Below, piece by piece: positions 7,413 to 17,500 of a DNA stretch of 38,541 bases; the first letter of the stretch is position 1; every line of letters begins with the position of its first letter. Below the pieces are notes generated by a model that was not told the DNA's origin, made no database searches, and worked only from the letters and a program-made list of their open reading frames with translations. A program made the position numbers and the translations under genes. This DNA is from an uncultured Psychromonas sp. (GTDB lineage: Bacteria > Pseudomonadota > Gammaproteobacteria > Enterobacterales > Psychromonadaceae): NCBI RefSeq assembly GCF_947489755.1, contig NZ_CANLFB010000036.1, positions 1 through 38,541 on the forward strand, written 5' to 3'.

Positions 7413-8906
7413 TCATAACTGAGTCGATTCAGTTAAGACTGTTAGCGATAATCCTGCTTTTTGTTGCATCAGTATTTCTTTTTCCAATGATAAAAACAGC
7501 TCGTTATTTTTAAATAGAATGACGGGTAATGTCATGTGTAATTGATTATCTATATAACTGACTTTTGCTTTTTGTAATGGGAACTCTCGGCGACCCAAGG
7601 TAAGGATAATAGCAAGACGGAGTAATTGAACTAATTGTAAATATTTAGCTTCCGACAAAAAGTCAAACATCACCAACGCTTTAATTTTCCCTCTATGATG
7701 ACCAACCATTGAAGCAATAATCAACTGCTCCTGTTCACTAAAGCCTGGCATATTAGAATGTTCCAAAACATAAGCACCATGTTTCTGACGTTTTTTAGAA
7801 TTAACATTTAAGCCTATTTCATGCAGTAACGCCGCTGTTTGTAAAAACATAAAGCTCGATTCTGAAATACCTTTACCTTGGTCACTTAACTGTTCGTTAA
7901 ACAACTGTAACTGTAATAATACACGCTTACTAAAAACCTGATCGACCTTGTGTAAATCTAGTAAGTTATTAACCGTACGATCTCGCGGTGCAACATCCTC
8001 TTGCGTATTGTTTAAACCGTATAACACCCCCTCACGTAATGCAGCACTGCTCACCTCTATTTCTTTAATCGTGAATAAATCCATAAAACTGCTGATGATA
8101 GCAAGTGCACTGGCGATGACCGTAAAGCGACTTGCTTCAATGCTTTCTAATACAATATTTTCAATTGTTCTCGCTTTGATTAAACGTGTTACTAATCGCC
8201 TAATACGCTTATCTGTTATGTGACTATCACCGTATAACTCCAGCATTATTTGTCTGATCGACTTAAACGATCCTGATGTGCCTAATACGCTTTTCCATCC
8301 AATAGCGCGACATTCTTGTAAAATAGGCAGTAGTGCTTTACGTGCCCCTGATTGTGCTAAACGCATTGCTTTCTCAGTCACTTCACCATCACTAAAATAA
8401 CGTTGAGAGAAAGAACGCGATCCCATTTCAATGCTTTTAATAAACTTAGTTTTAAATTGTTTACCAATAATTAACTCTGTGCTGCCACCGCCAATATCAA
8501 CCACTAAGGTTGTGCCTTTAATCGGGTAGGTATGTGCAACACCTTGGTAAATTAATTTTGCTTCACTTTCCCCGCTGATAACCTCAATGGGATAAGGAAA
8601 AACCAGTTTCGCTCGTGCCAAAAAGTCATCGCAGTTAGTGGCAACACGAAGTGTGTAAGTAGCGACAACACGTACATCTCGACAGACTAGGCCTGACAGC
8701 TGCTGATTAAACTCAGCCAAGCAATCTAACCCGCGTTGCATTGCTTCTTCCGAGAGCAATTTATATTCGTCCAAACCACTTGCCAAACGCACACTCTTTT
8801 TTTGTGTTAATACCGTTTGAATACAGCCAGTCAATTCTCTGGCAACGACTAAATGAAAACTATTTGAGCCTAAATCAATAGCGACTAAATGACGGTGATC
8901 ATTCAT
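7413..8906 (-). CDS. ppx: Exopolyphosphatase (Ppx/GppA family)
   Basis: The product is a 497-aa actin-fold phosphatase that releases phosphate from polyphosphate chains; GppA relatives also hydrolyse pppGpp. The phosphate-loop motif DLGSNSFH is at residues 11-18, SGESEAKLIYQG is at about 111-122 (catalytic glutamate), and DIGGGSTE at 137-144. A C-terminal HD-like half (LHEIG, HHRG) follows. Its ATG overlaps the ppk stop as ATGA (bases 8903-8906), so the two are translationally coupled. Adjacency to ppk favours Ppx over GppA. No terminator is evident downstream. Confidence 0.93.
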   Translation of the reverse strand: MNDHRHLVAIDLGSNSFHLVVARELTGCIQTVLTQKKSVRLASGLDEYKLLSEEAMQRGLDCLAEFNQQLSGLVCRDVRVVATYTLRVATNCDDFLARAKLVFPYPIEVISGESEAKLIYQGVAHTYPIKGTTLVVDIGGGSTELIIGKQFKTKFIKSIEMGSRSFSQRYFSDGEVTEKAMRLAQSGARKALLPILQECRAIGWKSVLGTSGSFKSIRQIMLELYGDSHITDKRIRRLVTRLIKARTIENIVLESIEASRFTVIASALAIISSFMDLFTIKEIEVSSAALREGVLYGLNNTQEDVAPRDRTVNNLLDLHKVDQVFSKRVLLQLQLFNEQLSDQGKGISESSFMFLQTAALLHEIGLNVNSKKRQKHGAYVLEHSNMPGFSEQEQLIIASMVGHHRGKIKALVMFDFLSEAKYLQLVQLLRLAIILTLGRREFPLQKAKVSYIDNQLHMTLPVILFKNNELFLSLEKEILMQQKAGLSLTVLTESTQL

Positions 8907-11107
8907 AGCGACTCCTTTAAACGTTTTTCATTTGTGTGTTCTTTTGTATGAGTTTGATCCGCTTTGTCTGTTATGCACAACCCTATATTGGCTTCTTTGT
9001 CACCGTCTACTTGTGAAGAGCGTTCTTCGTTAAGAATATGTAGCGGATCCACATTTTGTAGATAATCATAAATGACCATTTGTGATCGAAATGGCTTATC
9101 ATTTTTATCTTTTAAGTAACCGTTCGCTTGGTCCGTATCTAATATTCTTGCTTTACAATTATCTGCAAGTTGAATATTAATAATGTCTATAATCGTTCGC
9201 TGTACTTTAGGACAATAAATAGGGCAACCCACTTCAATACGGCGTTCAATATTGCGTGTCATCCAATCTGCTGAAGAAATATAAACGCGTTGCTCACCGT
9301 TATTGGAGAAAATTGATACTCGAGCATGTTCTAGATAACGATCAACAATACTGATCGCTGAAATATTCTCACTTTGCCCGACTACCCCGGTGACTAATGC
9401 ACAAATCCCTCTGATAATAAGCGTGACTTTTACACCAGCGTTACTCGCTTGATAAAGTTTTTTAATGAAAGTGTCATCGACTAAGTTATTAAGCTTGAGG
9501 GTAATTTCACTGGCAATACCTTGCTTAGCAAAATTTATTTCGTTATCGATAAGCTCAATTAATTTATCACGGCTATTGCAAGGTGAAACAATGAGGTGTT
9601 TATATTCAAACTGTAAATAAGGCGATTTAATGAATTCAAAAACTTGTGCGGCTTCTTGAGTAATTTCAGGGGTGCAAGTAAACAAACTAAAGTCAGTGTA
9701 AATGGTAGCGTTACTTTCATTAAAGTTACCACTTCCAATATGAGCATAACGAATTCGTTTACCTTCTTCTTCACGTGTCACGACACAAAGCTTGGCATGC
9801 ACTTTTAAATTACTGACACCGTAAGTAACCTCTACGCCCGCTTCAGACAATTGCTCTGCCCAGCTAATATTGGCTTGTTCATCAAAGCGCGCTTGTAATT
9901 CAATGTTAACATGTACTTTTTTACCATTTTTAACGGCTTCTATTAATGCTTCCACCACTGCTGAGCGTTTTGCAACACGGTATAAACATATTTCAATACT
10001 CACTACTTCTGGGTCAAAAGCCGACTGCCTTAGCCATTCAGTAAAATAACTGAATTTATGGTATGGATAATAAAGCAGAATATCTTGCGCTTTCATTGCG
10101 CTACAAAGGTTATTATGAAGACTAAAGGCAGCATGATCTAATGCAGGCATCTTTTCATATTCTAAATTATCAGCGCCTATTGACGGAAACTGCAGAAAGT
10201 CTTTAAAGCTCAGGTAACGACCACCTTCATTAAGGCGTTTGTTAGACTTTATTTTCAAGCCTTTTTTCAACACATCTAACATCGAGTCTGGCATTTTACG
10301 ATCGTAGACTAGTCTCACTGGCTCTGCGCTTAGACGTTCTTTTAAACCACTCGACATATTTTCGAGTAAGCTTTGATTTACTTCTCCATGCACTTCAAAT
10401 TCCGCATCTCGAGTTAACTTTATTGAATAAGCGCGAATAGATTCAAAATCATAAAAAACACTAAAAATTTGTGGCAAACAATGGCGAATAATGTTGTCGA
10501 TAAGAATAATGTTTTTTTGCAATAAACTTTTTGGTGCTGGTAACTCAATAAAACGTGGTACCTCGCTCGGTACTTCAACTAATGCAAAATGACTTTCTTG
10601 ATCTGCTTTACGCATTTCGACCATCAAGTAGGTACAATCATTTTTGATTTGCTCTGTTAAGTTTCTTTTGTCGGTAATAATCAAAGGGAAAATATGGCTA
10701 CTTAAGTGAGTTTGAAAATACTGCGTTAACCATTGCTGGTGGAAGTCATTAAGTTGCTTTTCATTGATAAGATGAATGTTGTTATTACTTAATTCAATTA
10801 AAAGCGCTTGGTAGGTTGTATCAAATTCATTTTGTAATTGTTGGACTTTATCTTGAATATCGATAAATAACTGTTTGGCTTTATCTTTCTGCTTTAATTG
10901 ACTTAGGAAAGCAACACGACGAACACTTGCCACTCGGACTCTATAAAACTCATCAATATTACTTGAATAAATACCTAAAAAACGTAAGCGTTCTAATAGT
11001 GGTACCTGCTTATCTTGCGCCTCTTGTAATACTCTTTGATTAAACGATAACCAACTAAGTTCTCTATCGAAGTACTGCGGTTGTTGTATTGACATAAGGC
11101 GATTCAT
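8903..11107 (-). CDS. ppk: Polyphosphate kinase 1
   Basis: The 734-aa product is PPK1, which polymerises the gamma-phosphate of ATP into polyphosphate; it is membrane-associated in E. coli. The N-terminal motif LSWLSFNQRVLQEA, the central region and two phospholipase-D-like catalytic domains are present. The autophosphorylated histidine is H437 (KVHAKL) and the second active-site histidine H594 (LEHARVSIF). The protein is some 45 residues longer than E. coli PPK (688 aa), mainly through a charged C-terminal tail. It is first in a two-gene operon with ppx. Four 11-bp-phased PhoB-like half-sites lie just upstream. Confidence 0.96.
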   Translation of the reverse strand: MNRLMSIQQPQYFDRELSWLSFNQRVLQEAQDKQVPLLERLRFLGIYSSNIDEFYRVRVASVRRVAFLSQLKQKDKAKQLFIDIQDKVQQLQNEFDTTYQALLIELSNNNIHLINEKQLNDFHQQWLTQYFQTHLSSHIFPLIITDKRNLTEQIKNDCTYLMVEMRKADQESHFALVEVPSEVPRFIELPAPKSLLQKNIILIDNIIRHCLPQIFSVFYDFESIRAYSIKLTRDAEFEVHGEVNQSLLENMSSGLKERLSAEPVRLVYDRKMPDSMLDVLKKGLKIKSNKRLNEGGRYLSFKDFLQFPSIGADNLEYEKMPALDHAAFSLHNNLCSAMKAQDILLYYPYHKFSYFTEWLRQSAFDPEVVSIEICLYRVAKRSAVVEALIEAVKNGKKVHVNIELQARFDEQANISWAEQLSEAGVEVTYGVSNLKVHAKLCVVTREEEGKRIRYAHIGSGNFNESNATIYTDFSLFTCTPEITQEAAQVFEFIKSPYLQFEYKHLIVSPCNSRDKLIELIDNEINFAKQGIASEITLKLNNLVDDTFIKKLYQASNAGVKVTLIIRGICALVTGVVGQSENISAISIVDRYLEHARVSIFSNNGEQRVYISSADWMTRNIERRIEVGCPIYCPKVQRTIIDIINIQLADNCKARILDTDQANGYLKDKNDKPFRSQMVIYDYLQNVDPLHILNEERSSQVDGDKEANIGLCITDKADQTHTKEHTNEKRLKESL

Positions 11108-11149
11108 TCCATTATCTATTTTTAATACTGATCAACATAATAAAAATAT

Positions 11150-11189
11150 ATGACAAAATAATGGCTTAAATGTGAAGCATAAATGACAA
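11150..11189 (-). promoter_or_regulatory. Candidate Pho box array upstream of ppk
   Basis: On the minus strand TTGTCAT occurs at 11189-11183 and again at 11156-11150, exactly 33 bp (three times 11) apart. The two intervening 11-bp registers keep weaker matches to CTGTCAT (3 and 4 of 7). PhoB binds 7-bp half-sites repeated every 11 bp, and ppk is a PhoB target in enteric bacteria. The array ends 43 bp from the ppk start codon. Confidence 0.4.
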
Positions 11190-11241
11190 GAATAATGAGC
11201 GGATTAATAATGTAAGAATATGGATAAAGGAAAAAACAAAT

Positions 11242-11269
11242 ATAAAAAGCAGGCGAACCTGCTTTTTAT
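11242..11269 (-). terminator. Rho-independent terminator of the antiporter gene
   Basis: Perfect 12-bp arms ATAAAAAGCAGG and CCTGCTTTTTAT surround CGAA. The stem ends in a T-rich run on either strand. It lies 40 bp past the stop of the antiporter gene and so ends that transcript before ppk. Confidence 0.85.
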
Positions 11270-11308
11270 GAATGATGAGTTATCGTTGATGATGAATAAT
11301 AGACGAGA

Positions 11309-12868
11309 CTAGTGTTTTGAAAGCACTTTCATAAAACTAATAACAGCAATAAACGCAATGCTTGATGCAATGAATGCTGACACAATAGAGCCAGTAAAAC
11401 CAATCACAATAAAGCCAACGATAGACACTAATGCCATTGATAATGCATAAGGTAACTGTGTTGATACATGGTCAATATGCTCACAACGTGCACCTGTTGA
11501 CGATAAAATAGTAGTATCTGAGATAGGTGAACAATGATCACCGAAAACAGAGCCCGCTAATACCGCACTTAACATAGGTAGCATCATCGCTAAGTCAGTT
11601 GCACCTGCCATATCACCTGCTATCGGTAACATAATACCAAACGTACCCCATGACGTGCCCGTCGAGAAGGCCATCGCACCAGACAGCACAAATAAGATAA
11701 CCGGTAACCAATGTAGGCCGATATTACCTTGTACTAAACCTGATAGGTAAGCGCCGGTTTTCATATCACCAATCACGGTACCAATCGACCAAGCAAAGAA
11801 CAGAATAATAATGGCGCCAAACATCGATTTAGCACCAACCCACAACGCATATCCGACATTTGAAAATGGCTGTTTTTGTCTTAATACAGTGAATAATGAA
11901 AAGATTAAACCAATTGACCCACCGTAAACTAAAGAGGCGCCCACATTAGTATTTTCAAACGCGCCTAAGACTGAGAACACTTTACCAGCTTCAACTAACG
12001 CAGTGTTACCGGTGTACAACATAAAGAATAATGTACCCGCAATTAAGCTGATGATTGGGTAAATTAAGTCACCAACTCGACCTTGTTCATACTCTTCGAT
12101 ACCGAGTTCATCTTGTAAATCGATGTACGTTTGTTCGCCTTCTGTGATCTCTTTTTCTGCTATTTTTTCATGCTTTTTCATTGCTCCAATATCAAGCTTG
12201 AAAATAATCACTGCAAATACCATTAATAAAGTAAAAATGGCATAGAAGTTCATCGGGATTAACGCGACATAAGCACCCAGTGGCGAATACTCAGTCATAC
12301 CGTGACTTACTAAAATGCCACTGATAATCGTCATGATGTAAGCGCCCCAACTTGAAACTGGCATTAAAATACACATAGGTGCCGCCGTTGAATCAAGAAT
12401 ATATGCTAACTTAGCACGAGAGACGTTAAAACGATCAGTCACCGGGCGTGAAATAGAGCCGACCGCTAAACTATTGAAGTAATCATCAATGAAAATGAAT
12501 ACACCCAGAAAAGCCGCTAATAACGACGCACCACGTTTATCTTTAATATGGTTAAGTGCCCAATCAGCAAACGCACGAGTGCCACCTGAAAGTGTTAATA
12601 CTGCGGTCATCATTCCTAGTAATAATAAGAAAGCAACAATACTCATATTCCAAGTATTGAGTCCGCCATCTTCAACGACTACCCCTTTAACGGTTGTGTA
12701 AATATAAGAACCCGCTTCAACCACTGAATAGTCTGCAAGCAATAAAGCACCTAAAATAATACCTATCCCTAACGATAATAAAACGCGACGAGTAAGAATA
12801 GCGAGCCCAAGTGCAACCACTGCGGGCAAGATTGACAGCGTAGATGCTGAAAAATCGATTAAAGACAT
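11309..12868 (-). CDS. Na+/H+ antiporter, NhaC family
   Basis: The product is a 519-aa polytopic inner-membrane protein of the NhaC family, which exchanges cytoplasmic Na+ for external H+. Hydrophobic segments run through the whole length. Family-typical stretches include FIDDYFNSLAVGSISRPVTD with the following KLAYILDSTAAP (about residues 125-165) and FGDHCSPISDTTILSS (about 440-460), both rich in polar and acidic residues inside membrane segments. An AAGGAAAG ribosome binding site precedes the ATG. The gene is a single unit: its own terminator lies downstream and the gltD terminator lies upstream. Some relatives exchange other substrates, such as malate/lactate or basic amino acids, so the exact substrate is inference. 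Confidence 0.85.
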   Translation of the reverse strand: MSLIDFSASTLSILPAVVALGLAILTRRVLLSLGIGIILGALLLADYSVVEAGSYIYTTVKGVVVEDGGLNTWNMSIVAFLLLLGMMTAVLTLSGGTRAFADWALNHIKDKRGASLLAAFLGVFIFIDDYFNSLAVGSISRPVTDRFNVSRAKLAYILDSTAAPMCILMPVSSWGAYIMTIISGILVSHGMTEYSPLGAYVALIPMNFYAIFTLLMVFAVIIFKLDIGAMKKHEKIAEKEITEGEQTYIDLQDELGIEEYEQGRVGDLIYPIISLIAGTLFFMLYTGNTALVEAGKVFSVLGAFENTNVGASLVYGGSIGLIFSLFTVLRQKQPFSNVGYALWVGAKSMFGAIIILFFAWSIGTVIGDMKTGAYLSGLVQGNIGLHWLPVILFVLSGAMAFSTGTSWGTFGIMLPIAGDMAGATDLAMMLPMLSAVLAGSVFGDHCSPISDTTILSSTGARCEHIDHVSTQLPYALSMALVSIVGFIVIGFTGSIVSAFIASSIAFIAVISFMKVLSKH

Positions 12869-12886
12869 GAATCTTTCCTTTGTTCT

Positions 12887-12930
12887 ACATTTGAAAATAA
12901 ACTGCAGGAATACAGGAGACTTTCAAATGT
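12887..12930 (-). promoter_or_regulatory. Inverted repeat in the antiporter leader
   Basis: ACATTTGAAA (12887-12896) and TTTCAAATGT (12921-12930) are perfect 10-bp arms 24 bp apart, ending 18 bp before the start codon. On the mRNA they would form a hairpin just ahead of the ribosome binding site, and the loop contains TTCCT, which could pair with the AGGAA of that site. It could equally be a DNA operator. Confidence 0.4.
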
Positions 12931-12993
12931 GCTTGATATGAACGGTACAAATACCGAATTTAAGGGAACAGGATTCTAACCTACTTTTAAAAC

Positions 12994-13028
12994 AAAAAAA
13001 CCCCCTGCTCTAAAAAGAGAGGGGGTTT
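12994..13028 (-). terminator. Rho-independent terminator of gltBD
   Basis: AAACCCCCTGCTCT and AGAGAGGGGGTTT pair with one bulged base. In the minus direction the stem is followed by a run of T (the A-run at 12994-13000). It lies about 80 bp past the gltD stop. Confidence 0.85.
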
Positions 13029-13108
13029 ATTAACAGTAAATATCGATGGTTAAGTTAAGTAACGACAATATCGTCTAACAAACAACCACCAATTATTTTT
13101 TCGTTAGT

Positions 13109-14578
13109 TTAGTTAGCAATCATTAATGAATCATTGATACATTCAAGATTAGTGTTACCCATCAAGTACGTATCGATTGCACGTGATGCTTCACGGCCTT
13201 CATTAATACAACGAACGATCAGAGACTGACCAGTACGCATGTCACCAGCAGCAAATACGCCAGGTTGAGTTGTTTGGTAATCGTCAGTTTTAACGTTACC
13301 GCGCTCATCTAAGCCAATTGATAACTGTGCTAAGACACCTGTTGGTTCTGGGTGTAAGAAACCCATTGCCAAGAAGGCTTTAGTACAAGGAATTGAACGT
13401 ACAGACCCTTCAATCTCTTTAAAGTTAGGACGTTGACCTGGTGCTGCTTCTTCCCATTCGATATCTGCAACCACTAACTCTTTAACGTTTCCGTTTTCAT
13501 CACCGATGAACTCTTTAGTTAGGATTGACCAATGACGATCCACACCTTCTTCGTGAGAAGTGGTTGTTTTCAAGATCATTGGGTACGAAGGCCAAGGCAT
13601 GTTAACCGTACGTTTTTCAGGTGGAATCGGCATGATTTCCACTTGCGTTACTGACGCGGCTTTATGACGATTAGATGTACCAACACAGTCAGAACCCGTA
13701 TCACCACCACCGATAACCACAACATGGTCATCAGATGCATGAATTTCTTCAGTCTTAAGATCCATTCCGTTTGCACGGCGGTTATTTTGACCTAGGAATT
13801 CCATCGCAAAATGAACACCTTTTAAATCACGGCCAGGGATTGGTAAGTCACGAGGAACCGTAGAACCACCTGTTAATAACACAACATCAAATTGCTTACG
13901 CAAATCGTTAGCGTCAAAATCAACACCGATATGTGCATTTACTACCATTTTAATACCAGCTGCTTCCATTACCGCAATCTTACGATCGATAACGTCCATA
14001 CCTAGTTTAAAGTCAGGAATACCGAAACGTATTAAGCCACCTACTTTCTCATCACGTTCATAAACAGTCACAGTGTGACCTGCTGAGTTTAATTGCTCAG
14101 CAGCGGCAAGACCTGCAGGACCAGAACCGATGATCGCCACTGTTTTGCCAGTACGCGATGTTGGTGTCTTAGGTTTTACGTAACCATTTTCGTAGGCTTT
14201 TTCTACGATGGTTTTTTCGATATTACAAATCGTAATCGGGTCTTGGTTGATACCTAGTACACACGAGCTTTCACAAGGTGCAGGACAAACACGACCAGTA
14301 AACTCAGGGAAGTTATTAGTTGAGCTTAGGATATCCCAAGCTTCTAACCAACTTTCACGGTAAACCGCGTCATTGAATTCAGGAATGATGTTACCAATCG
14401 GACAACCGTTGTGACAGAAAGGAACACCACAGTCCATACAACGAGATGCTTGGTCATTGACTTTCTTGCCAAACACATCGTTTTGTACAAACTCTTTATT
14501 ATCTTTTAGGCGATCTTCAACCGATACTTTCGGTGGCAATTCACGACCTAATTCTAAAAATCCAGTAGGCTTACCCAT
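13109..14578 (-). CDS. gltD: Glutamate synthase (NADPH), small subunit
   Basis: The 489-aa beta subunit takes electrons from NADPH through FAD to the Fe-S clusters of the GltBD complex. Cysteine clusters C47/C50/C55/C59 and C98/C102/C106 bind [4Fe-4S] centres. The FAD-binding motif GSGPAG is at 151-156, and a second Rossmann motif, GGGDTGSDC near residue 288, serves NADPH. Its start overlaps the gltB stop as TAATG (one shared base), so the two subunits are translationally coupled. A strong terminator follows. Confidence 0.97.
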   Translation of the reverse strand: MGKPTGFLELGRELPPKVSVEDRLKDNKEFVQNDVFGKKVNDQASRCMDCGVPFCHNGCPIGNIIPEFNDAVYRESWLEAWDILSSTNNFPEFTGRVCPAPCESSCVLGINQDPITICNIEKTIVEKAYENGYVKPKTPTSRTGKTVAIIGSGPAGLAAAEQLNSAGHTVTVYERDEKVGGLIRFGIPDFKLGMDVIDRKIAVMEAAGIKMVVNAHIGVDFDANDLRKQFDVVLLTGGSTVPRDLPIPGRDLKGVHFAMEFLGQNNRRANGMDLKTEEIHASDDHVVVIGGGDTGSDCVGTSNRHKAASVTQVEIMPIPPEKRTVNMPWPSYPMILKTTTSHEEGVDRHWSILTKEFIGDENGNVKELVVADIEWEEAAPGQRPNFKEIEGSVRSIPCTKAFLAMGFLHPEPTGVLAQLSIGLDERGNVKTDDYQTTQPGVFAAGDMRTGQSLIVRCINEGREASRAIDTYLMGNTNLECINDSLMIAN

Positions 14579-17500
14579 TATGCTTCTCCTTTTGCTCGAG
14601 CTGCTAATACCGCTTTATAATCACGAGGCATAACTTTAACAACTTTAGCTAAGCTTGCTTCAACATCGGCTAAGAACGCTGCCGCTAAGTTAGACTCTGT
14701 TAGCTCTAAATGTTTAGTTACTTTTGCAATTAATAAGTCTTTGTCTGTTTGTTCTAGTGGATCTAAATCAACTAGTTCCATATTACAGTTAGCTGCAAAT
14801 GTATCATCTTGGTCCCAAATATAAGCAACACCGCCACTCATACCCGCCGCAAAGTTACGACCTGTTGAACCTAAGTTAATCATAATACCGCCAGTCATGT
14901 ATTCACAACCGTGGTCACCGATACCTTCAACGATAACTTCTGCACCCGAGTTACGTACACAGAAACGTTCACCGGCCATACCATTAATGTAAGACTGACC
15001 AGACGTTGCACCGTAGAAACATACGTTACCAACGATGATGTTATCTTTAGACACTAATGTTGAATCACGGTAAGGATAAACCACAATTTGACCACCAGAT
15101 AAACCTTTACCCCAGTAATCGTTTGCGTCGCCTTCAACCGTAAATTCAACACCTTTTGCTAGGAAACAACCAAATGATTGACCTGCAGAACCAGTGAATT
15201 TAACTTGCATCGGGTTTGGTAAACCTTCGTCGTTATACACTTTAGAGATTTCGTTAGACAACATGGTGCCACATGAACGGTCGATATTGGTAATCGGGAA
15301 TTCACCGGTTACCGCTTCGCCTTTTTCAAGTGCAGGTTGTGCGAGTTCAATTAGTTTTCTGTCTAATACTGCTTCAAGGTTATGATTCTGAGTTGTTTGG
15401 TTAAACATCCCGTCTTCAGCTTTAGCATCTTGCTTAAACAAGATAGTGCTTAAGTCTAAGTTTTTGTATTTCCAGTGGCTTACGTTATCACGTACTTTCA
15501 GGTTTTGCGTTTGACCGACCATTTCAGTGATCGTCGCGTAACCTAGTTTAGCCATGTTTTCACGCATGCCTTCAACCATGTAACCGAAGAAAGTAACAAC
15601 ATCATCTACACGACCGTCAAAACGCTCACGTAATGTTTTGTTTTGTGTTGCGATACCAACAGGACATGTATTCAAGTGACACTTACGCATCATGATACAA
15701 CCTTCAACGACTAAAGCCGCGGTTGCAACGCCCCATTCTTCAGAACCGAGTAATGCAGCAATGGTTAAGTCGCGCGGTGTTTTCATCTGACCATCAGCTT
15801 GTAACACAACACGGTTACGTAAACCGTTTTTCATTAGCGTTTGATGTGCTTCAGATAGACCTAGTTCCCATGGTAAACCCGCATGACGAATAGATGATAA
15901 TGGTGATGCACCTGTACCGCCGTCAAAACCAGCGATTAAGATAACGTCAGCTTTTGCCTTAGCCACACCTGATGCAATCGTACCGACACCGGCTTCTGAT
16001 ACTAATTTAACGTTAACACGACCTTCGCGGTTAGCATTTTTCAAATCGTAGATAAGCTGCGCTAAATCTTCGATTGAATAAATATCATGATGCGGTGGCG
16101 GTGAAATTAGACCTACGCCAGGAGTAGAATGACGAGTACGACCAATCCAGTCATCAACTTTGTGACCTGGTAATTGACCACCCTCACCTGGTTTAGCGCC
16201 CTGAGCCATTTTAATTTGGATTTCAGCTGCGTTCGTTAGGTAGTACGACGTAACACCAAAACGACCTGATGCCACTTGCTTGATAGCAGAACGTTCCCAA
16301 TCACCATTTTCTTTTGGTTTGAAACGAATTGGATCTTCACCACCTTCACCAGAGTTTGACTTAGCGCCAATTCGGTTCATTGCAATCGCTAGGGTTGAGT
16401 GAGCTTCATGAGAGATAGAACCGAAGCTCATCGCACCTGTAGCAAAACGCTTAAGGATATTTTCAGCTGGCTCTACTTCATCAATTGAAATTGGGCCTGA
16501 TGCTTTAGGTACAAATTCAAACTGACTACGTAACGTTGCCGCGTCATCACCTTGTTGGTCAACGGTGTCAGCATACTGTTTAAACTGAGCATAATTTTTA
16601 TTACGCGTTGATTCTTGTAGTAATGAAATCGTTGTTGGGTTAAATAAATGCTTTTCACCACGTTGTTTCCATTGGTAAACACCACCCACGTCTAAACGCT
16701 GTGATGGAACCGCACGTAACGGGTAAGCAAAACGATGACGTACTAAAATTTCGTGTGCAATGTCATCAATTGATAGACCTTGAATACGCGTCACAGTCCC
16801 TTTGAAGTAATCATCAACCACTGATTTACTAATACCTAGAGCTTCAAATATTTGTGCACCTTGGTAAGACTGGATAGTAGAGATACCCATTTTCGAGAAG
16901 ATTTTTAATAAACCTGCATCGATTGCATCTTTATATGATTTGAAGATATCACATACATCTTTGTCTGCTGGTAAACGATTCTTAGATTGTAAATCAACAA
17001 TCATTTCTTCGATTAAGTAAGCATTAACCGCAGAAGCACCGTAACCGATAACTGTTGCGAAGTGATGTGTTTCACGTACGTCACCTGTTTCAACTACGAT
17101 ATCACACATAGCACGTAGGCCACGTTTGATTAAGTAGTGATGTACCGCACCTGTTACCAACATAGCTGGAATTGGCGCGTGGTCAGACGTTGCATTACGG
17201 TCAGAAAGAATGATGATTGAGTAACCATCGTGAATCGCATCTTCTGCATAACGACAAATACGTGCTAATGCTTTCTTAAGCTTACCTTTCTCACCTGTTG
17301 CTAAAAAGAAGGTTTCTAATGTTTTAGCTTGTAGATGTTTGTCATCTAATGCATTAATTTTTTGTAATTCAGCATTACTTAATACAGGCGACTCAAGTTC
17401 AACTTTATGACAATGCTCTGGCGTTTCTGCCAATAAGTTTTTGTCTTTACCTAAATAAGTATTTAGCGACATAACCATACGCTCACGAATCGGGTCGATT

